DNA of 64,000 nucleotides, from positions 1,891,310 through 1,955,309 of the forward strand of contig NC_014828.1 of the NCBI RefSeq assembly GCF_000178115.2. Reading direction: 5' to 3'. The position numbers were made by a program, and so were the translations under genes. Position 1 is the stretch's first letter; every line of letters starts with the position of its first letter. This DNA is from Ethanoligenens harbinense YUAN-3 (GTDB lineage Bacteria; Bacillota; Clostridia; Oscillospirales; Ethanoligenentaceae). Of this stretch, positions 51,288 to 60,433 are shown piece after piece. Below the pieces are notes generated by a model, which was not told the origin of the DNA, did no database searches, and saw only the letters and a program-made list of their open reading frames with translations.

Positions 51288-53642
51288 TTAATCGGCGCTG
51301 TCGGTGTATCCGAAATGGTCTCTGACCTTCTGATGCGTCGTCTTATCATTAAGCATGTAGGCTACAAGCGGGACTGTCGTCATTCCCTTCTCCCAGTAGC
51401 CACCATTAATATCCGTCACATATTTCTTCCATGCAACTCCGATAAATACTTCCTTGTTGGGATCGAGTTTCTCCTTGGATTCCTCGGATTCCCACGGCGC
51501 GTCTGCAACAGGAGTTGAAGTGCCGTCGACCATCACCTTGAAGTTCTTCATCGGCACAGCGGTTGATGTGCATTCGCCAATACCTACAAAGCCATATCCA
51601 GCGATATGGCAATAAACCGTGTCTCCGACCTGAACGTTATAAATAGATTTCCCGCTGCCGCCAAGGTTCGCGGACAGGAATCCGTATTTCAGCGCGTCTG
51701 GCCAGCTTCTTTCTGCATAGCCGACTGTAAATTCACGGCCCTTCTCGTTCTTGAAGAAGTCCTTCTCATCGTCATCGGCCCATCCACCAACGATTTCCTT
51801 AATGGCATCCGGATTCCAGATGTCACTTGCCATTCTCAGATAGATCTCAGCCCGGTCTGCGATGCTTTGCTTACTGAAGTCAGGAATCGCATGAAAGCCG
51901 TACTCGTTAACGACCGTGAGGAATTTCGGATTGTTCGTGTAAGCTGTGTCGTTCAACGCCTGAGCAAGGATGTTGTCTCCCATGTACTTCTGGACCTTCT
52001 CGGAGTATTTCATTGCCTGATAGCTTCTGTTCTTGTCTCGGGTGAGCAGGATCAGGTTTCCGATCTGATTCCTGGTGGATTCGAAATCCTCGTAGTCGGT
52101 GAAGCTGTCCTCGTAGTCCTCGTACTTGTCCGGAAGGATATGCTCAATATCGTAAGTGTTTCCCTGACGCTTGCGGTCAACGTACTCCTCGAAATGCGAC
52201 GGATTGCCCATCAGCACATTCACATAGGAAGTGAAGCGCGCGAGGATGTGAAGCATGTAACGTCCGGAGAACCGGTTCAGACTGAACCTGGTGATTCCCT
52301 CGACGGTCACGTCCATACGGCGGAGTGTACGGACATAGACCATGCCGATCGTCTTACAGTCCTCATTGCGGATATCCTGCATCGCATGAAACAGCAAATA
52401 CTTATTCGTGTTCCAGTTAACCTTCTTGAAATTCAGGATTCGGATGGTGGCAAAGTCGTCCACGAACTTTGCGGTCATCTGTATTTTCTTCTGTACGATG
52501 TCGTCCGTGTCGTCATTTTTAATGGCAGCGATGGCAAGCATGGTCTGGTAGGTCAGGTCGCGGTTTGCATTGTAGAAGACCTCTTCATATCCGGGCGTCA
52601 GCTTGCTGCCATAGCCTTTCATCCGAAGATAGATATCAGTGACACGTGTCATTTCAGTGAGAACAAATTCCTTGTAGTCCTTCGGCTTTACAAGGCCCAT
52701 CGCCGTCCGGGCGTTGTTGCGTACCCAGGTATGGAACTTGTCTCCAAGAAGTTCGTAATCCTCATCTTTAGCGCCGCGCTTGGTATCTCGCATGGAATTT
52801 GCATATTTTGCGCGAAGCCAGATAGAGATGAATTCAACGTCCTGCGTATTCACCATGCCGCTCGTATCGTAAGAAGAGGCGTTCTTGATACGGTTGATGT
52901 TGTCCTGCCACTTCCGATTTACCTCAATGCGGTCAGCTTCTGCAACCTGCTGGATGATGTAAGCCTTCATCATCTCGGCGCTGTTCAGACTCAGGCCTCG
53001 GTCATTCATTGTCAGGAAAATCGTGTGTGCTTCGTCGTCAGATGGTGTGTCGATCTCCAGCAGGAGGACCTTCTCTATCAGCCAGTTAATAAAGTAAGGA
53101 AGCGCTTCTCCCTTCAGCTCGTCAGGGAAGATGTCCTCTATGTCCTGATACCGGTCAAGCATATTCTGTGAGCTCTCATTCACTGGCACATAATTCTCAT
53201 CTTTTTGCAATAGAGCCTGCATGCAAGTCCCGCGGTCAGCCACATCGATATTGAAGCTCTTCTTACTGAAGGCCTTTGAATAGATCATGTCATCCAGCGG
53301 GACAAGGAGATCCTCATCCTTGACAGTTTCTTTTTGCAGGTTGTTCAGATAGATGATGAGAAGTGTTAGCGAGGTCAGACGCTGCTGGCCATCGATGATT
53401 TTCTTTACGGAACCGCCAGTACAGATAATGCATCCCATATAATAAAAGCCATAGTTCATGACTTCTTCCGGCGTATCATGATTATCCGGATCATAAAATT
53501 CCTCAAATGTGCTCTGGAAGTCGGCGAGCATCTGCTCAATCTGCTTCTGCCCCCACCGATATTCCCGCTGGAAATAATCGACGGTGTATTTGCGACCACT
53601 CAGAATTGTTTTGAGCGTGTCTGTTTTGTCAATTTTCTGCAT
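51288..53642 (-). CDS. DUF262/DUF1524 (GmrSD-like) endonuclease with extra C-terminal domain
   Basis: Protein of 784 aa. The N-terminal DUF262 domain (ParB-like NTPase fold) shows KIIDGQQRLTSLTLLIIYL at about 82-100. The DUF1524 His-Me nuclease-type domain at about 495-560 shows NTYDIEHILPDKYEDYEDS and TRNQIGNLILLTRDKNRSYQ. Such proteins act as Type IV-like enzymes against modified phage DNA (GmrSD) or in phosphorothioate defence (SspE). The last ~160 residues (AERSWPDALKYGFLSA...VGDTVYCHIAGYGFVGIGECT) resemble a PUA/EVE-type fold, possibly a modified-base reader. It starts 5 bases after hamB, so it is probably in the same transcript. Confidence 0.88.
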   Translation of the reverse strand: MQKIDKTDTLKTILSGRKYTVDYFQREYRWGQKQIEQMLADFQSTFEEFYDPDNHDTPEEVMNYGFYYMGCIICTGGSVKKIIDGQQRLTSLTLLIIYLNNLQKETVKDEDLLVPLDDMIYSKAFSKKSFNIDVADRGTCMQALLQKDENYVPVNESSQNMLDRYQDIEDIFPDELKGEALPYFINWLIEKVLLLEIDTPSDDEAHTIFLTMNDRGLSLNSAEMMKAYIIQQVAEADRIEVNRKWQDNINRIKNASSYDTSGMVNTQDVEFISIWLRAKYANSMRDTKRGAKDEDYELLGDKFHTWVRNNARTAMGLVKPKDYKEFVLTEMTRVTDIYLRMKGYGSKLTPGYEEVFYNANRDLTYQTMLAIAAIKNDDTDDIVQKKIQMTAKFVDDFATIRILNFKKVNWNTNKYLLFHAMQDIRNEDCKTIGMVYVRTLRRMDVTVEGITRFSLNRFSGRYMLHILARFTSYVNVLMGNPSHFEEYVDRKRQGNTYDIEHILPDKYEDYEDSFTDYEDFESTRNQIGNLILLTRDKNRSYQAMKYSEKVQKYMGDNILAQALNDTAYTNNPKFLTVVNEYGFHAIPDFSKQSIADRAEIYLRMASDIWNPDAIKEIVGGWADDDEKDFFKNEKGREFTVGYAERSWPDALKYGFLSANLGGSGKSIYNVQVGDTVYCHIAGYGFVGIGECTSTAVPMKNFKVMVDGTSTPVADAPWESEESKEKLDPNKEVFIGVAWKKYVTDINGGYWEKGMTTVPLVAYMLNDKTTHQKVRDHFGYTDSAD

Positions 53643-53647
53643 AGTCT

Positions 53648-56380
53648 TTATCCCTCATCATTATTATCGGCTTCAAAAATCTCCGGTGAGTTCTGCCGTA
53701 TGTATATGACTTCATTACGAACATCCGTATTACCACACCGAGCAAGAGCAGGGCTAAGTTTCAGCTGGCCTGTGCTACCGTCCCTTATGACATACTCGTG
53801 GTGCTCTTTTATGTAGCGAGCGGATTCTCTGGAAAAGCCGCTGCGCTGCAGCAGGATCGTCAGCGGATTCGTCGTACCGAATTCCACGTATTCATACCAA
53901 TTGTTCCGGTTGAGTGCCTCGTCTCCTCTGATTTTCCTGTACTCGTTGGAGAATCGAAGGAAATAGTTCGAAATGCTGTAAAGGATGATGTTCTCAATAA
54001 CCTCAAGCGTGTCTCCGAATACGGCATTGTGATGGTCGTCGGAAAGGTAATTGTACGTTATCGGAGACCCATGCTTGTTGATCCAGAATGGGTATGGGTG
54101 GTTCTGATGGTATTCAAGAGCCCTGTCCATGATGAACTTCAACCCGCCGCCGTCCATCCACTGGCAGAGGATCACGGCGTACCATCTGCGCAGTGATGGT
54201 TTTCCGAGCGTACCGGCCTCGTACTCCTCCCAGTTGAACACTTCTGCAAGTTCGTCGAGAAAAGCAAGCACATCGTCATATACGAACTTCCCATCAACAA
54301 GATCTGGATAACGCAGCGGGTTTCGCTCCCTTCGGATAGCTGCAATAAGGCTTGTTGTCTGATCTACCGACGTATTGATGTCGTCATCAGGCTTGACTTC
54401 GGCGTCTTTGAAGGTATCCCGGATGAACTCCTCATCGGCTGGCGTCAAGAAGTCTTTGAATTCACGACGCACCAGCGTATCCCGCTCGTGAACAATGTCT
54501 CCCTGAAGAATAGTCGCGAATCTGCGCATCATCTCATAGGATTCCTCGCTCTGCATAGCTTTGCCATCAGCGTTCACACGGCGTGGTATTTCCGACTTCC
54601 CGCTTTTGAGAATATCGGCGACATACTGTTTCTCGACCTTCTTGAGCACATTCGGATCAGTAGCAATAGAAAGCGACTGCTCTGGAATTTCCTGCCCAAG
54701 CATACGTACATAGTCATCTGTCGTTATCTTGCTGTTGCGTTCCGCTACAAAGTAGACATTCCCAAAGAGGTTGAAGCTGATCCTGCCCACTCGGCCTATG
54801 AGATTACGGAAATCAATGGTATTCATCTCGCTGAGGAATATCTTGTTCTCCATGATGAACAGATTGTCCGCCGGGAGATTGACGCCCTCCAACAGCGTAC
54901 TGGTACAGAACATTACCGTGATGTTCCCGGATTTAAAAAGCTCCTCGATCCGTGCCCTTATTGATGCCGGAAGATAACCGATGTGGTAAGCAATGCCATA
55001 ACGTACCATTTCTGCGAGGTAGTACCATTGATGGACTTCTTCCTGAATGTCCTTTGACAAGGCCTCAAGAAGCGGATCATTTCTCGGGCCATTCGGTTTT
55101 ATCCGCTCATAGAAGGAGTGGGCGGCCCTTATGGCCTTGTCTCGTCCGTTGTAGTAAACGATGCTCTGCTTACGCTTTTCCTTGGAAAGTTTCCTGTTCT
55201 GTGTTTCGATAGCCAGCAGGAAGTCATTCACTTCAATACCGCTGCCGCGCACATTGGCGAGAAGTATTCGGCACTGATCTTCAAGTGCGTGGTCGTTATA
55301 AACCTCGATTCGTCCTTTCTTCAGATCAACAAGAAATTTGATCTGAACAACCGGCGAGTATGTGATTGCAAGAGCGTCTTCATCGCCTTCCTCCGCATTG
55401 AGCATCAATCTCAGATAGACCTGCGGATTCGGTATGTTCGGCGATGCGAAGATGAAGTGCGGTTTCTTCTGGCGATGCACGAGCTTGTCGACTACTTTGT
55501 AGTAGAAAGGCGCTCGACTGTTCTTGCCTGAAAGTTTGTGGGCCTCGTCGATGAACAGATAATCCAGGTCAAAGCGAGGCTTCGCTATCAGAAGGTAAAG
55601 AAGTCTCTCCGGCGTCATGACAAGGATGAAGTTCCGGTTATCGTCCTCTAGAGCTATGTCGCTTGCTGCTGTCACCACGCTGTAGTTATGGAGCTTCAGG
55701 TAGTTGACCTTCTCTGTATTCTTTTCTCCGCCAAGATCGTCTATGACTTTTGCCCGGACTTCGTTTATCAGCGCCTTGGTAGGGACGATGAGCGCATAGT
55801 TCTTCTGGGCCCCGTGCATGATCTCGTCCTTGATGAACATCCTCATAATGAAGGATTTTCCCATCGAAGTGGGCGCGGAGTAGCTAAAGCAGTCGTCCGT
55901 CAGATGGTCATAGGCGTTCTTCTGTTCTCCGAAGAACCGCTGGCTAGGTTCCGCGGGGATAGTGAGGTAATCGCCTCTGAACTGTGCGAAAATTTCTTCC
56001 AGTGCATGCGGCTCAGAATAGTCCTTGTTTACAAGCTCGAGTCCCTTGTGGTTACCGACGCTTGAGAAAACGTCTCCGGCGTAAAGGTTGACGAGCGAAT
56101 CCTGCGGATACATCTCATGCATCAGTATGGCTATTTCCTGAGCCCATATCTTGTGCGCGTCTGCCTTCTCTGGATCATTCGACTTGGAGAGAATGTCGGC
56201 AAACCGTAAAATGTCGGTTTTCTCCTTGGCGTTGAACAACTCCGTCGAGCTTCGTTGATTCAAGTTGAAGAGACTCAAGCCATAGCCTTTCAGAAGCCGA
56301 GCATACAGTGTTCCAAGGTATGGATTGCTGTCGATGCCGGCGAAGATGACCGACCCAAGTGTTCTCTTTTCAACGGTCAT
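53648..56380 (-). CDS. hamB: HamB-like SF2 helicase of a Hachiman-type defence system
   Basis: DEAD/DEAH helicase of 910 aa. Walker A is SAPTSMGKSF (about 168-177), Walker B YLFIDEAHKLSGKN (about 276), motif III-like FIFASPNIPN, and the C-terminal RecA motifs CTSTLLEGVNLPADNLFI and FRNLIGRVGRISFNLFGNVYFV, with a long C-terminal extension. This Ski2-like architecture directly after a DUF1837 gene is the Hachiman arrangement. HamB is thought to sense aberrant DNA and release HamA. Its ATG overlaps the hamA stop by 4 bases. Confidence 0.85.
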   Translation of the reverse strand: MTVEKRTLGSVIFAGIDSNPYLGTLYARLLKGYGLSLFNLNQRSSTELFNAKEKTDILRFADILSKSNDPEKADAHKIWAQEIAILMHEMYPQDSLVNLYAGDVFSSVGNHKGLELVNKDYSEPHALEEIFAQFRGDYLTIPAEPSQRFFGEQKNAYDHLTDDCFSYSAPTSMGKSFIMRMFIKDEIMHGAQKNYALIVPTKALINEVRAKVIDDLGGEKNTEKVNYLKLHNYSVVTAASDIALEDDNRNFILVMTPERLLYLLIAKPRFDLDYLFIDEAHKLSGKNSRAPFYYKVVDKLVHRQKKPHFIFASPNIPNPQVYLRLMLNAEEGDEDALAITYSPVVQIKFLVDLKKGRIEVYNDHALEDQCRILLANVRGSGIEVNDFLLAIETQNRKLSKEKRKQSIVYYNGRDKAIRAAHSFYERIKPNGPRNDPLLEALSKDIQEEVHQWYYLAEMVRYGIAYHIGYLPASIRARIEELFKSGNITVMFCTSTLLEGVNLPADNLFIMENKIFLSEMNTIDFRNLIGRVGRISFNLFGNVYFVAERNSKITTDDYVRMLGQEIPEQSLSIATDPNVLKKVEKQYVADILKSGKSEIPRRVNADGKAMQSEESYEMMRRFATILQGDIVHERDTLVRREFKDFLTPADEEFIRDTFKDAEVKPDDDINTSVDQTTSLIAAIRRERNPLRYPDLVDGKFVYDDVLAFLDELAEVFNWEEYEAGTLGKPSLRRWYAVILCQWMDGGGLKFIMDRALEYHQNHPYPFWINKHGSPITYNYLSDDHHNAVFGDTLEVIENIILYSISNYFLRFSNEYRKIRGDEALNRNNWYEYVEFGTTNPLTILLQRSGFSRESARYIKEHHEYVIRDGSTGQLKLSPALARCGNTDVRNEVIYIRQNSPEIFEADNNDEG

Positions 56381-57306
56381 AGGTCGACATCTCCTTCCAG
56401 AACATGCTGCATGATCAAGTCACTTTCCTCCCTGGCCTGATTAAGAGGCAACGTGAAGAAATAGAACGAGTGATTCTGCAGTTTTGCATCGCGTATCTTT
56501 TGAGCTATGTATTCTTCGTGCGCGTTGATGTCGCGAATCATTTTCTTATGCATGCGGTCCCGGAACTGGTCATCGTCATAGCCGTCCGGGATCAGGCCAA
56601 GAGAATATCCGAGGAACACTCCGAAGGATGTACCGTAGGCAGCGTTTTTGTGCTCCTCCGGGATAACGTAGCTGGTCAGGACTTTCAGGTCGTCTTCTTC
56701 ATAGAAGCGATCAAGTGCTGTTTTCTCTACGAGAAGCAGCTCTTCATCCTCGTGATTTGCAATACGAGATATCTTCTCAAAAGCGATGTCAATGGCGTCC
56801 TTGATGTCTCCAGTGACGCTCGACGCACCGAATACCATCTGATTGGAGAGGATCGTTTTGCCGTCCCTGCACAGGAAATGAATGCCGTCGGCCTCGCTCG
56901 CATACTGCGCAGCATCTGCGCTGAGTTCGATTTTGCTGAGGAGCTTATGAGCATTAAGCTTTTCTTCCATGACAGCATAGACCATGATCTCGCCGAGCGT
57001 TTCTCCTGCATCAATGTCTCGAGCCTTGGCGCTTTTTCTCATGGCTCTCAGGGCTTGCTGTGTCACAAGGTCGAAATTGCCTGTATTCCGATAGTTCTCC
57101 TGCTTTGCCCGAGAGAACACATACTGCCCGATGTTGAGCATGGTAAATTTCTCAAGATCGGATGATTTGATGTTTCCGTTTCTGACGTTGAGGCAAAAAA
57201 GGCGCAGAGAACCAGGGCGTACCATTCCGCTGATCGTCTCGGAATGCTCCACCTCTGTAAAGTAATCATCGAATGTCTTGTCCTTTACAGTTTTGGATAA
57301 CTCCAC
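56377..57306 (-). CDS. hamA: HamA-like DUF1837 protein, E-x-K residues apparently absent
   Basis: Protein of 309 aa, the effector partner of HamB in Hachiman (also resembling AbpA). The DUF1837 core is visible: GETLGEIMVYAVMEEKLNAHKLLSKIEL (101-128), SEADGIHFL (137-145), then QMVFGASSVTGDIKDAIDIAFEKI (156-179). In the active family the last block normally reads gESK, giving the PD-(D/E)XK nuclease its E and K; here it reads GASS. The GTG at 57306 follows GGGAGG. It is located between hsdR and hamB. The family call is firm from context; the loss of catalytic residues relies on recalled family consensus. Confidence 0.8.
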   Translation of the reverse strand: MELSKTVKDKTFDDYFTEVEHSETISGMVRPGSLRLFCLNVRNGNIKSSDLEKFTMLNIGQYVFSRAKQENYRNTGNFDLVTQQALRAMRKSAKARDIDAGETLGEIMVYAVMEEKLNAHKLLSKIELSADAAQYASEADGIHFLCRDGKTILSNQMVFGASSVTGDIKDAIDIAFEKISRIANHEDEELLLVEKTALDRFYEEDDLKVLTSYVIPEEHKNAAYGTSFGVFLGYSLGLIPDGYDDDQFRDRMHKKMIRDINAHEEYIAQKIRDAKLQNHSFYFFTLPLNQAREESDLIMQHVLEGDVDL

Positions 57307-57335
57307 GCTTGCTGCCTCCCTTCATTTGCGTCTGT

Positions 57336-60300
57336 CTACTTTTTAGAATCGCTGTCCTTCTTTTCACCGAACGTTACTTTGCCATCGGCTACCATCATTC
57401 CGCTTCTTGGCGCTTCTGTTGGATATCGATAGCTTGTGAAATTGTCGCTGGCGACTTTCGGAGAATCCAAATCGTCTGGTGCTTCATACGGTTTCCCCTC
57501 CTTGTTGTACGTCATGTTGAATACCATATTCGTAAGCCACTTCTTGAACGACGGATTGTCCTGAAACTGCTTAAAGAGCTCCATGTTGTCCGCCATGATG
57601 GAGAAGATGACCTTCTGCAGGGCGCGCTCGCTTTCTGTTCGGGCTTCCTGCTCATCAGAATTCTTCATGGCATTCTGGTATTTCTCGTCACGAGAAACCA
57701 TCGCCGGAATCTGGAGGATCTGGCGCTGTACGTTATCAGCGTCATTCCACTGGATGTTTCCGAACATATCGTTGAAATCCATGATGATCTTGGAAAGCGG
57801 ATCAAGTTCCGGCTCAACGTTATGGCCGACCTTTCCGGCAGGGACCGGAGCAATCTCGGCCTCCTCGTCCTCCAGTTTTATGGCCACGGCCTCCTGTGCT
57901 TCATTCCGATAACTGTCCAGATCAATCGTAGACAAAATGCCCTCTGACAAATCATCCTCACGAGGTGACGGAAGTTTCGGTATTAGCAGATTCAGGAAGA
58001 TCGACAACTTTTCCCAGTCCACATTCCCATAGGGAAGAATGGAACCAAGGAAACCGTATGTACGGACAAATGACTTTGCTGCGCTCTTGAACTTGATCTG
58101 ATCGTCCGTTTCGAGTTCGTTGTAGGTAGCCACGCACGGATCAAGCAACGGATCAAGCCTGTCTCTCTCAGCTCCGCCAAGGAACAAATCAACTACGTGC
58201 TCTACATCGTCAGCGTCATATACCTGATAGCTCTCCATGAGCGTGATCAGGTCGTAAAGCTTGTTCGGATCAGTCTCTCCAGACAGTATCGTTGTCCTGT
58301 AGAACTTCGAGAAGGCGTCCTGAATCGTCGATGTCTTGTTTGCAAAGTCCAGCACATAGACTTCGTCCTTCCCGGGAGCCGCGCGGTTCAGACGGGAAAG
58401 CGTCTGCACTGCCGCAATGTCATAAAGCGGCTTATCCACGTACATGGTCTGCAGAAGTGGCTCATCAAATCCGGTCTGGAACATGTCTGCAACTACCAGA
58501 AGACGATACGGATCTTTCTTGAACTCCTTCGGGATCTTGGCGTCCGGGAACCCGTTCAGTCCTGCCGACGTCAGGGCAGGTTCCTGTCCGTTGTATTTGC
58601 ACTCGCCGGAGAAAGCGATAATCGCCTTGTACGGACTATGTCTGTCTGCAAGGCACTTGTTGATGGCATAGTAGGTCTCGATGCAGCGTGGGATGCTCGC
58701 GGTCACCACCATTGCGCGGGACTTTCCGTTCAGCTTCTTCTTAGCGATGATCTGCTCATGGAAGTGATCCACCATCATGGCAGCCTTCTTGGCGATGACA
58801 TCCGGATTCCCCTCGACAAAGGAACGCAGTTTTTTCTGGGCGCGCTTCTTGTCGAACATCGGATCGTCCTCGACCTTCTTGGCAATCTTGTACCAGCTGT
58901 CGATCGCCGTATAGTTCTTCAAGACGTCAAGGATGAAGCCTTCCTGAATGGCCTGCTTCATGGTGTAAACATGGAAAGGCCTGTGCTTGATTTCGCCATC
59001 CTCTTCATATGGCGTTCCGAAAACCTCCTCGGTCTTGTTCTTTGGGGTCGCGGTGAACGCAAAATAGCTCGCGGTCTTTACGAGCTTCCGGCCCTCGACA
59101 ATCGCATTGATCTTGTCTTCATTGTCCATTTCGTTGTCTGAAGCCATGCCGGAAAGCGCCAGATTCATATTCGCGGAATTGCGCCCGCTCTGGCCTGAGT
59201 GTGCCTCATCGATGATAATGGCAAAATGATTATTGATATGTTCCTGACCGATTTCCTGCGAGATGTACGGGAACTTCTCAACCGTGGTTATAATGATCCG
59301 CTTGCCATCCTGGATTGCCTTTTTCAGGTCTCCGGAATGCTGTGCCCAAACGACCGTGTTTTTCACCTGCATGAACTGCTTGATGGTATCGCGGATCTGC
59401 TTGTCCAGAATCCTGCGGTCGGTGACGACGATAACGGAATCGATCATCGGATGGCCGTCTTGTTCCAATCCAATCAGCTGATGAGCAAGCCATGCGATAG
59501 AATTCGACTTTCCGGAGCCTGCACTGTGCTGGATGAGATAGCGCTTACCGACACCGTTTTGTTTCACATCTGTGAGCAGCTTCTCCACGCAGTCCAGCTG
59601 ATGGTAGCGTGGCCAGATCTGTTTCACGGTTTTCTTCTTCGTGTCCGGATCTTCGTCAACGACGACCTGAGCGTAATTCTCGATAATGCGGGAGAGCTTC
59701 CACTTCGTCAGAATGTCCTTCCACAGATAGTCTGTCATGATGCCGTCCGGATTCGGCGGATTGCCCGCGCCATCGTTATAGCCCTTGTTGAATGGCAGGA
59801 ACCAGCTGTCTTTACCAGCAAGCTTCGTGCAGAACATGACGGTCTGGTCATCGACTGCGAAATGCACCATGCACCGTTTGAACGAGAACAGCGTGTCCCG
59901 CGGATCGCGATCTTCCTTATACTGCTCAACGGCATCTGCTGTCGACTGACCAGTGAAATGATTCTTGAGCTCAATCGTGACGACCGGAAGACCGTTGATG
60001 AACAGGCAAAGGTCGAGTGCGAGCTTTGAAGCGTCGATGGAATAGCGAAGCTGCCGTGTCACACTGAAGATATTCTTTTCAAACATCTGCTTCGACTTCT
60101 CGTTGTTCTCAGTCGGCGTGAAGTAGAACATGATGAGGTCAGCCGGATACGCTTTCACACCGTTTCGCAACACATCAATAATGCCGCGCTTGGCAATCTC
60201 TCCGGAAAGGCGGTTTAGGAACTGCCGCTTCTTCTGATCGCTGTTATTTACACCAAGCTTTGCCATTTCCCTCGGCTGCGTATCATTCAGGAACCGGAAG

Positions 60301-60431
60301 AGGCGGGTTTCGTCTACGGCGTATTCCTTACTGTAGTCGTCATTCGTTCCCTGCTCGTAGCCATTCTGCTCCACGAGCCAGTTCACGATGATCGTCTCAA
60401 ATCCCCTCTCGGTTTTATCCGTAAAAGCCAT
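57336..60431 (-). CDS. hsdR: Type I restriction enzyme subunit HsdR (first locus)
   Basis: Restriction subunit of 1031 aa. The nuclease core includes PVVTIELKNHFTGQ (about residue 155), Walker A is QHSAGSGKSNSIAW (about 305), then FAIIIDEAHSGQSGRNS and SYFAFTATPKNKTEEVFG. The C-terminal helicase part shows MFQTGFDEPLLQTMYVDKPL and TLSRLNRAAPGKD. A C-terminal extension includes the acidic KLEDEEAEIAPV stretch. It starts 2 bases after the hsdS stop, completing an M-S-R operon. The family's specificity is set by HsdS; target unknown. Confidence 0.95.
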   Translation of the reverse strand: MAFTDKTERGFETIIVNWLVEQNGYEQGTNDDYSKEYAVDETRLFRFLNDTQPREMAKLGVNNSDQKKRQFLNRLSGEIAKRGIIDVLRNGVKAYPADLIMFYFTPTENNEKSKQMFEKNIFSVTRQLRYSIDASKLALDLCLFINGLPVVTIELKNHFTGQSTADAVEQYKEDRDPRDTLFSFKRCMVHFAVDDQTVMFCTKLAGKDSWFLPFNKGYNDGAGNPPNPDGIMTDYLWKDILTKWKLSRIIENYAQVVVDEDPDTKKKTVKQIWPRYHQLDCVEKLLTDVKQNGVGKRYLIQHSAGSGKSNSIAWLAHQLIGLEQDGHPMIDSVIVVTDRRILDKQIRDTIKQFMQVKNTVVWAQHSGDLKKAIQDGKRIIITTVEKFPYISQEIGQEHINNHFAIIIDEAHSGQSGRNSANMNLALSGMASDNEMDNEDKINAIVEGRKLVKTASYFAFTATPKNKTEEVFGTPYEEDGEIKHRPFHVYTMKQAIQEGFILDVLKNYTAIDSWYKIAKKVEDDPMFDKKRAQKKLRSFVEGNPDVIAKKAAMMVDHFHEQIIAKKKLNGKSRAMVVTASIPRCIETYYAINKCLADRHSPYKAIIAFSGECKYNGQEPALTSAGLNGFPDAKIPKEFKKDPYRLLVVADMFQTGFDEPLLQTMYVDKPLYDIAAVQTLSRLNRAAPGKDEVYVLDFANKTSTIQDAFSKFYRTTILSGETDPNKLYDLITLMESYQVYDADDVEHVVDLFLGGAERDRLDPLLDPCVATYNELETDDQIKFKSAAKSFVRTYGFLGSILPYGNVDWEKLSIFLNLLIPKLPSPREDDLSEGILSTIDLDSYRNEAQEAVAIKLEDEEAEIAPVPAGKVGHNVEPELDPLSKIIMDFNDMFGNIQWNDADNVQRQILQIPAMVSRDEKYQNAMKNSDEQEARTESERALQKVIFSIMADNMELFKQFQDNPSFKKWLTNMVFNMTYNKEGKPYEAPDDLDSPKVASDNFTSYRYPTEAPRSGMMVADGKVTFGEKKDSDSKK

Positions 60432-60433
60432 GA

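Noticed and set aside
51606-53171. Plus-strand frame of 521 codons opposite the DUF262 gene
   Set aside because: It mirrors the DUF262/DUF1524 gene and has no domain pattern; the minus-strand protein carries clear motifs.
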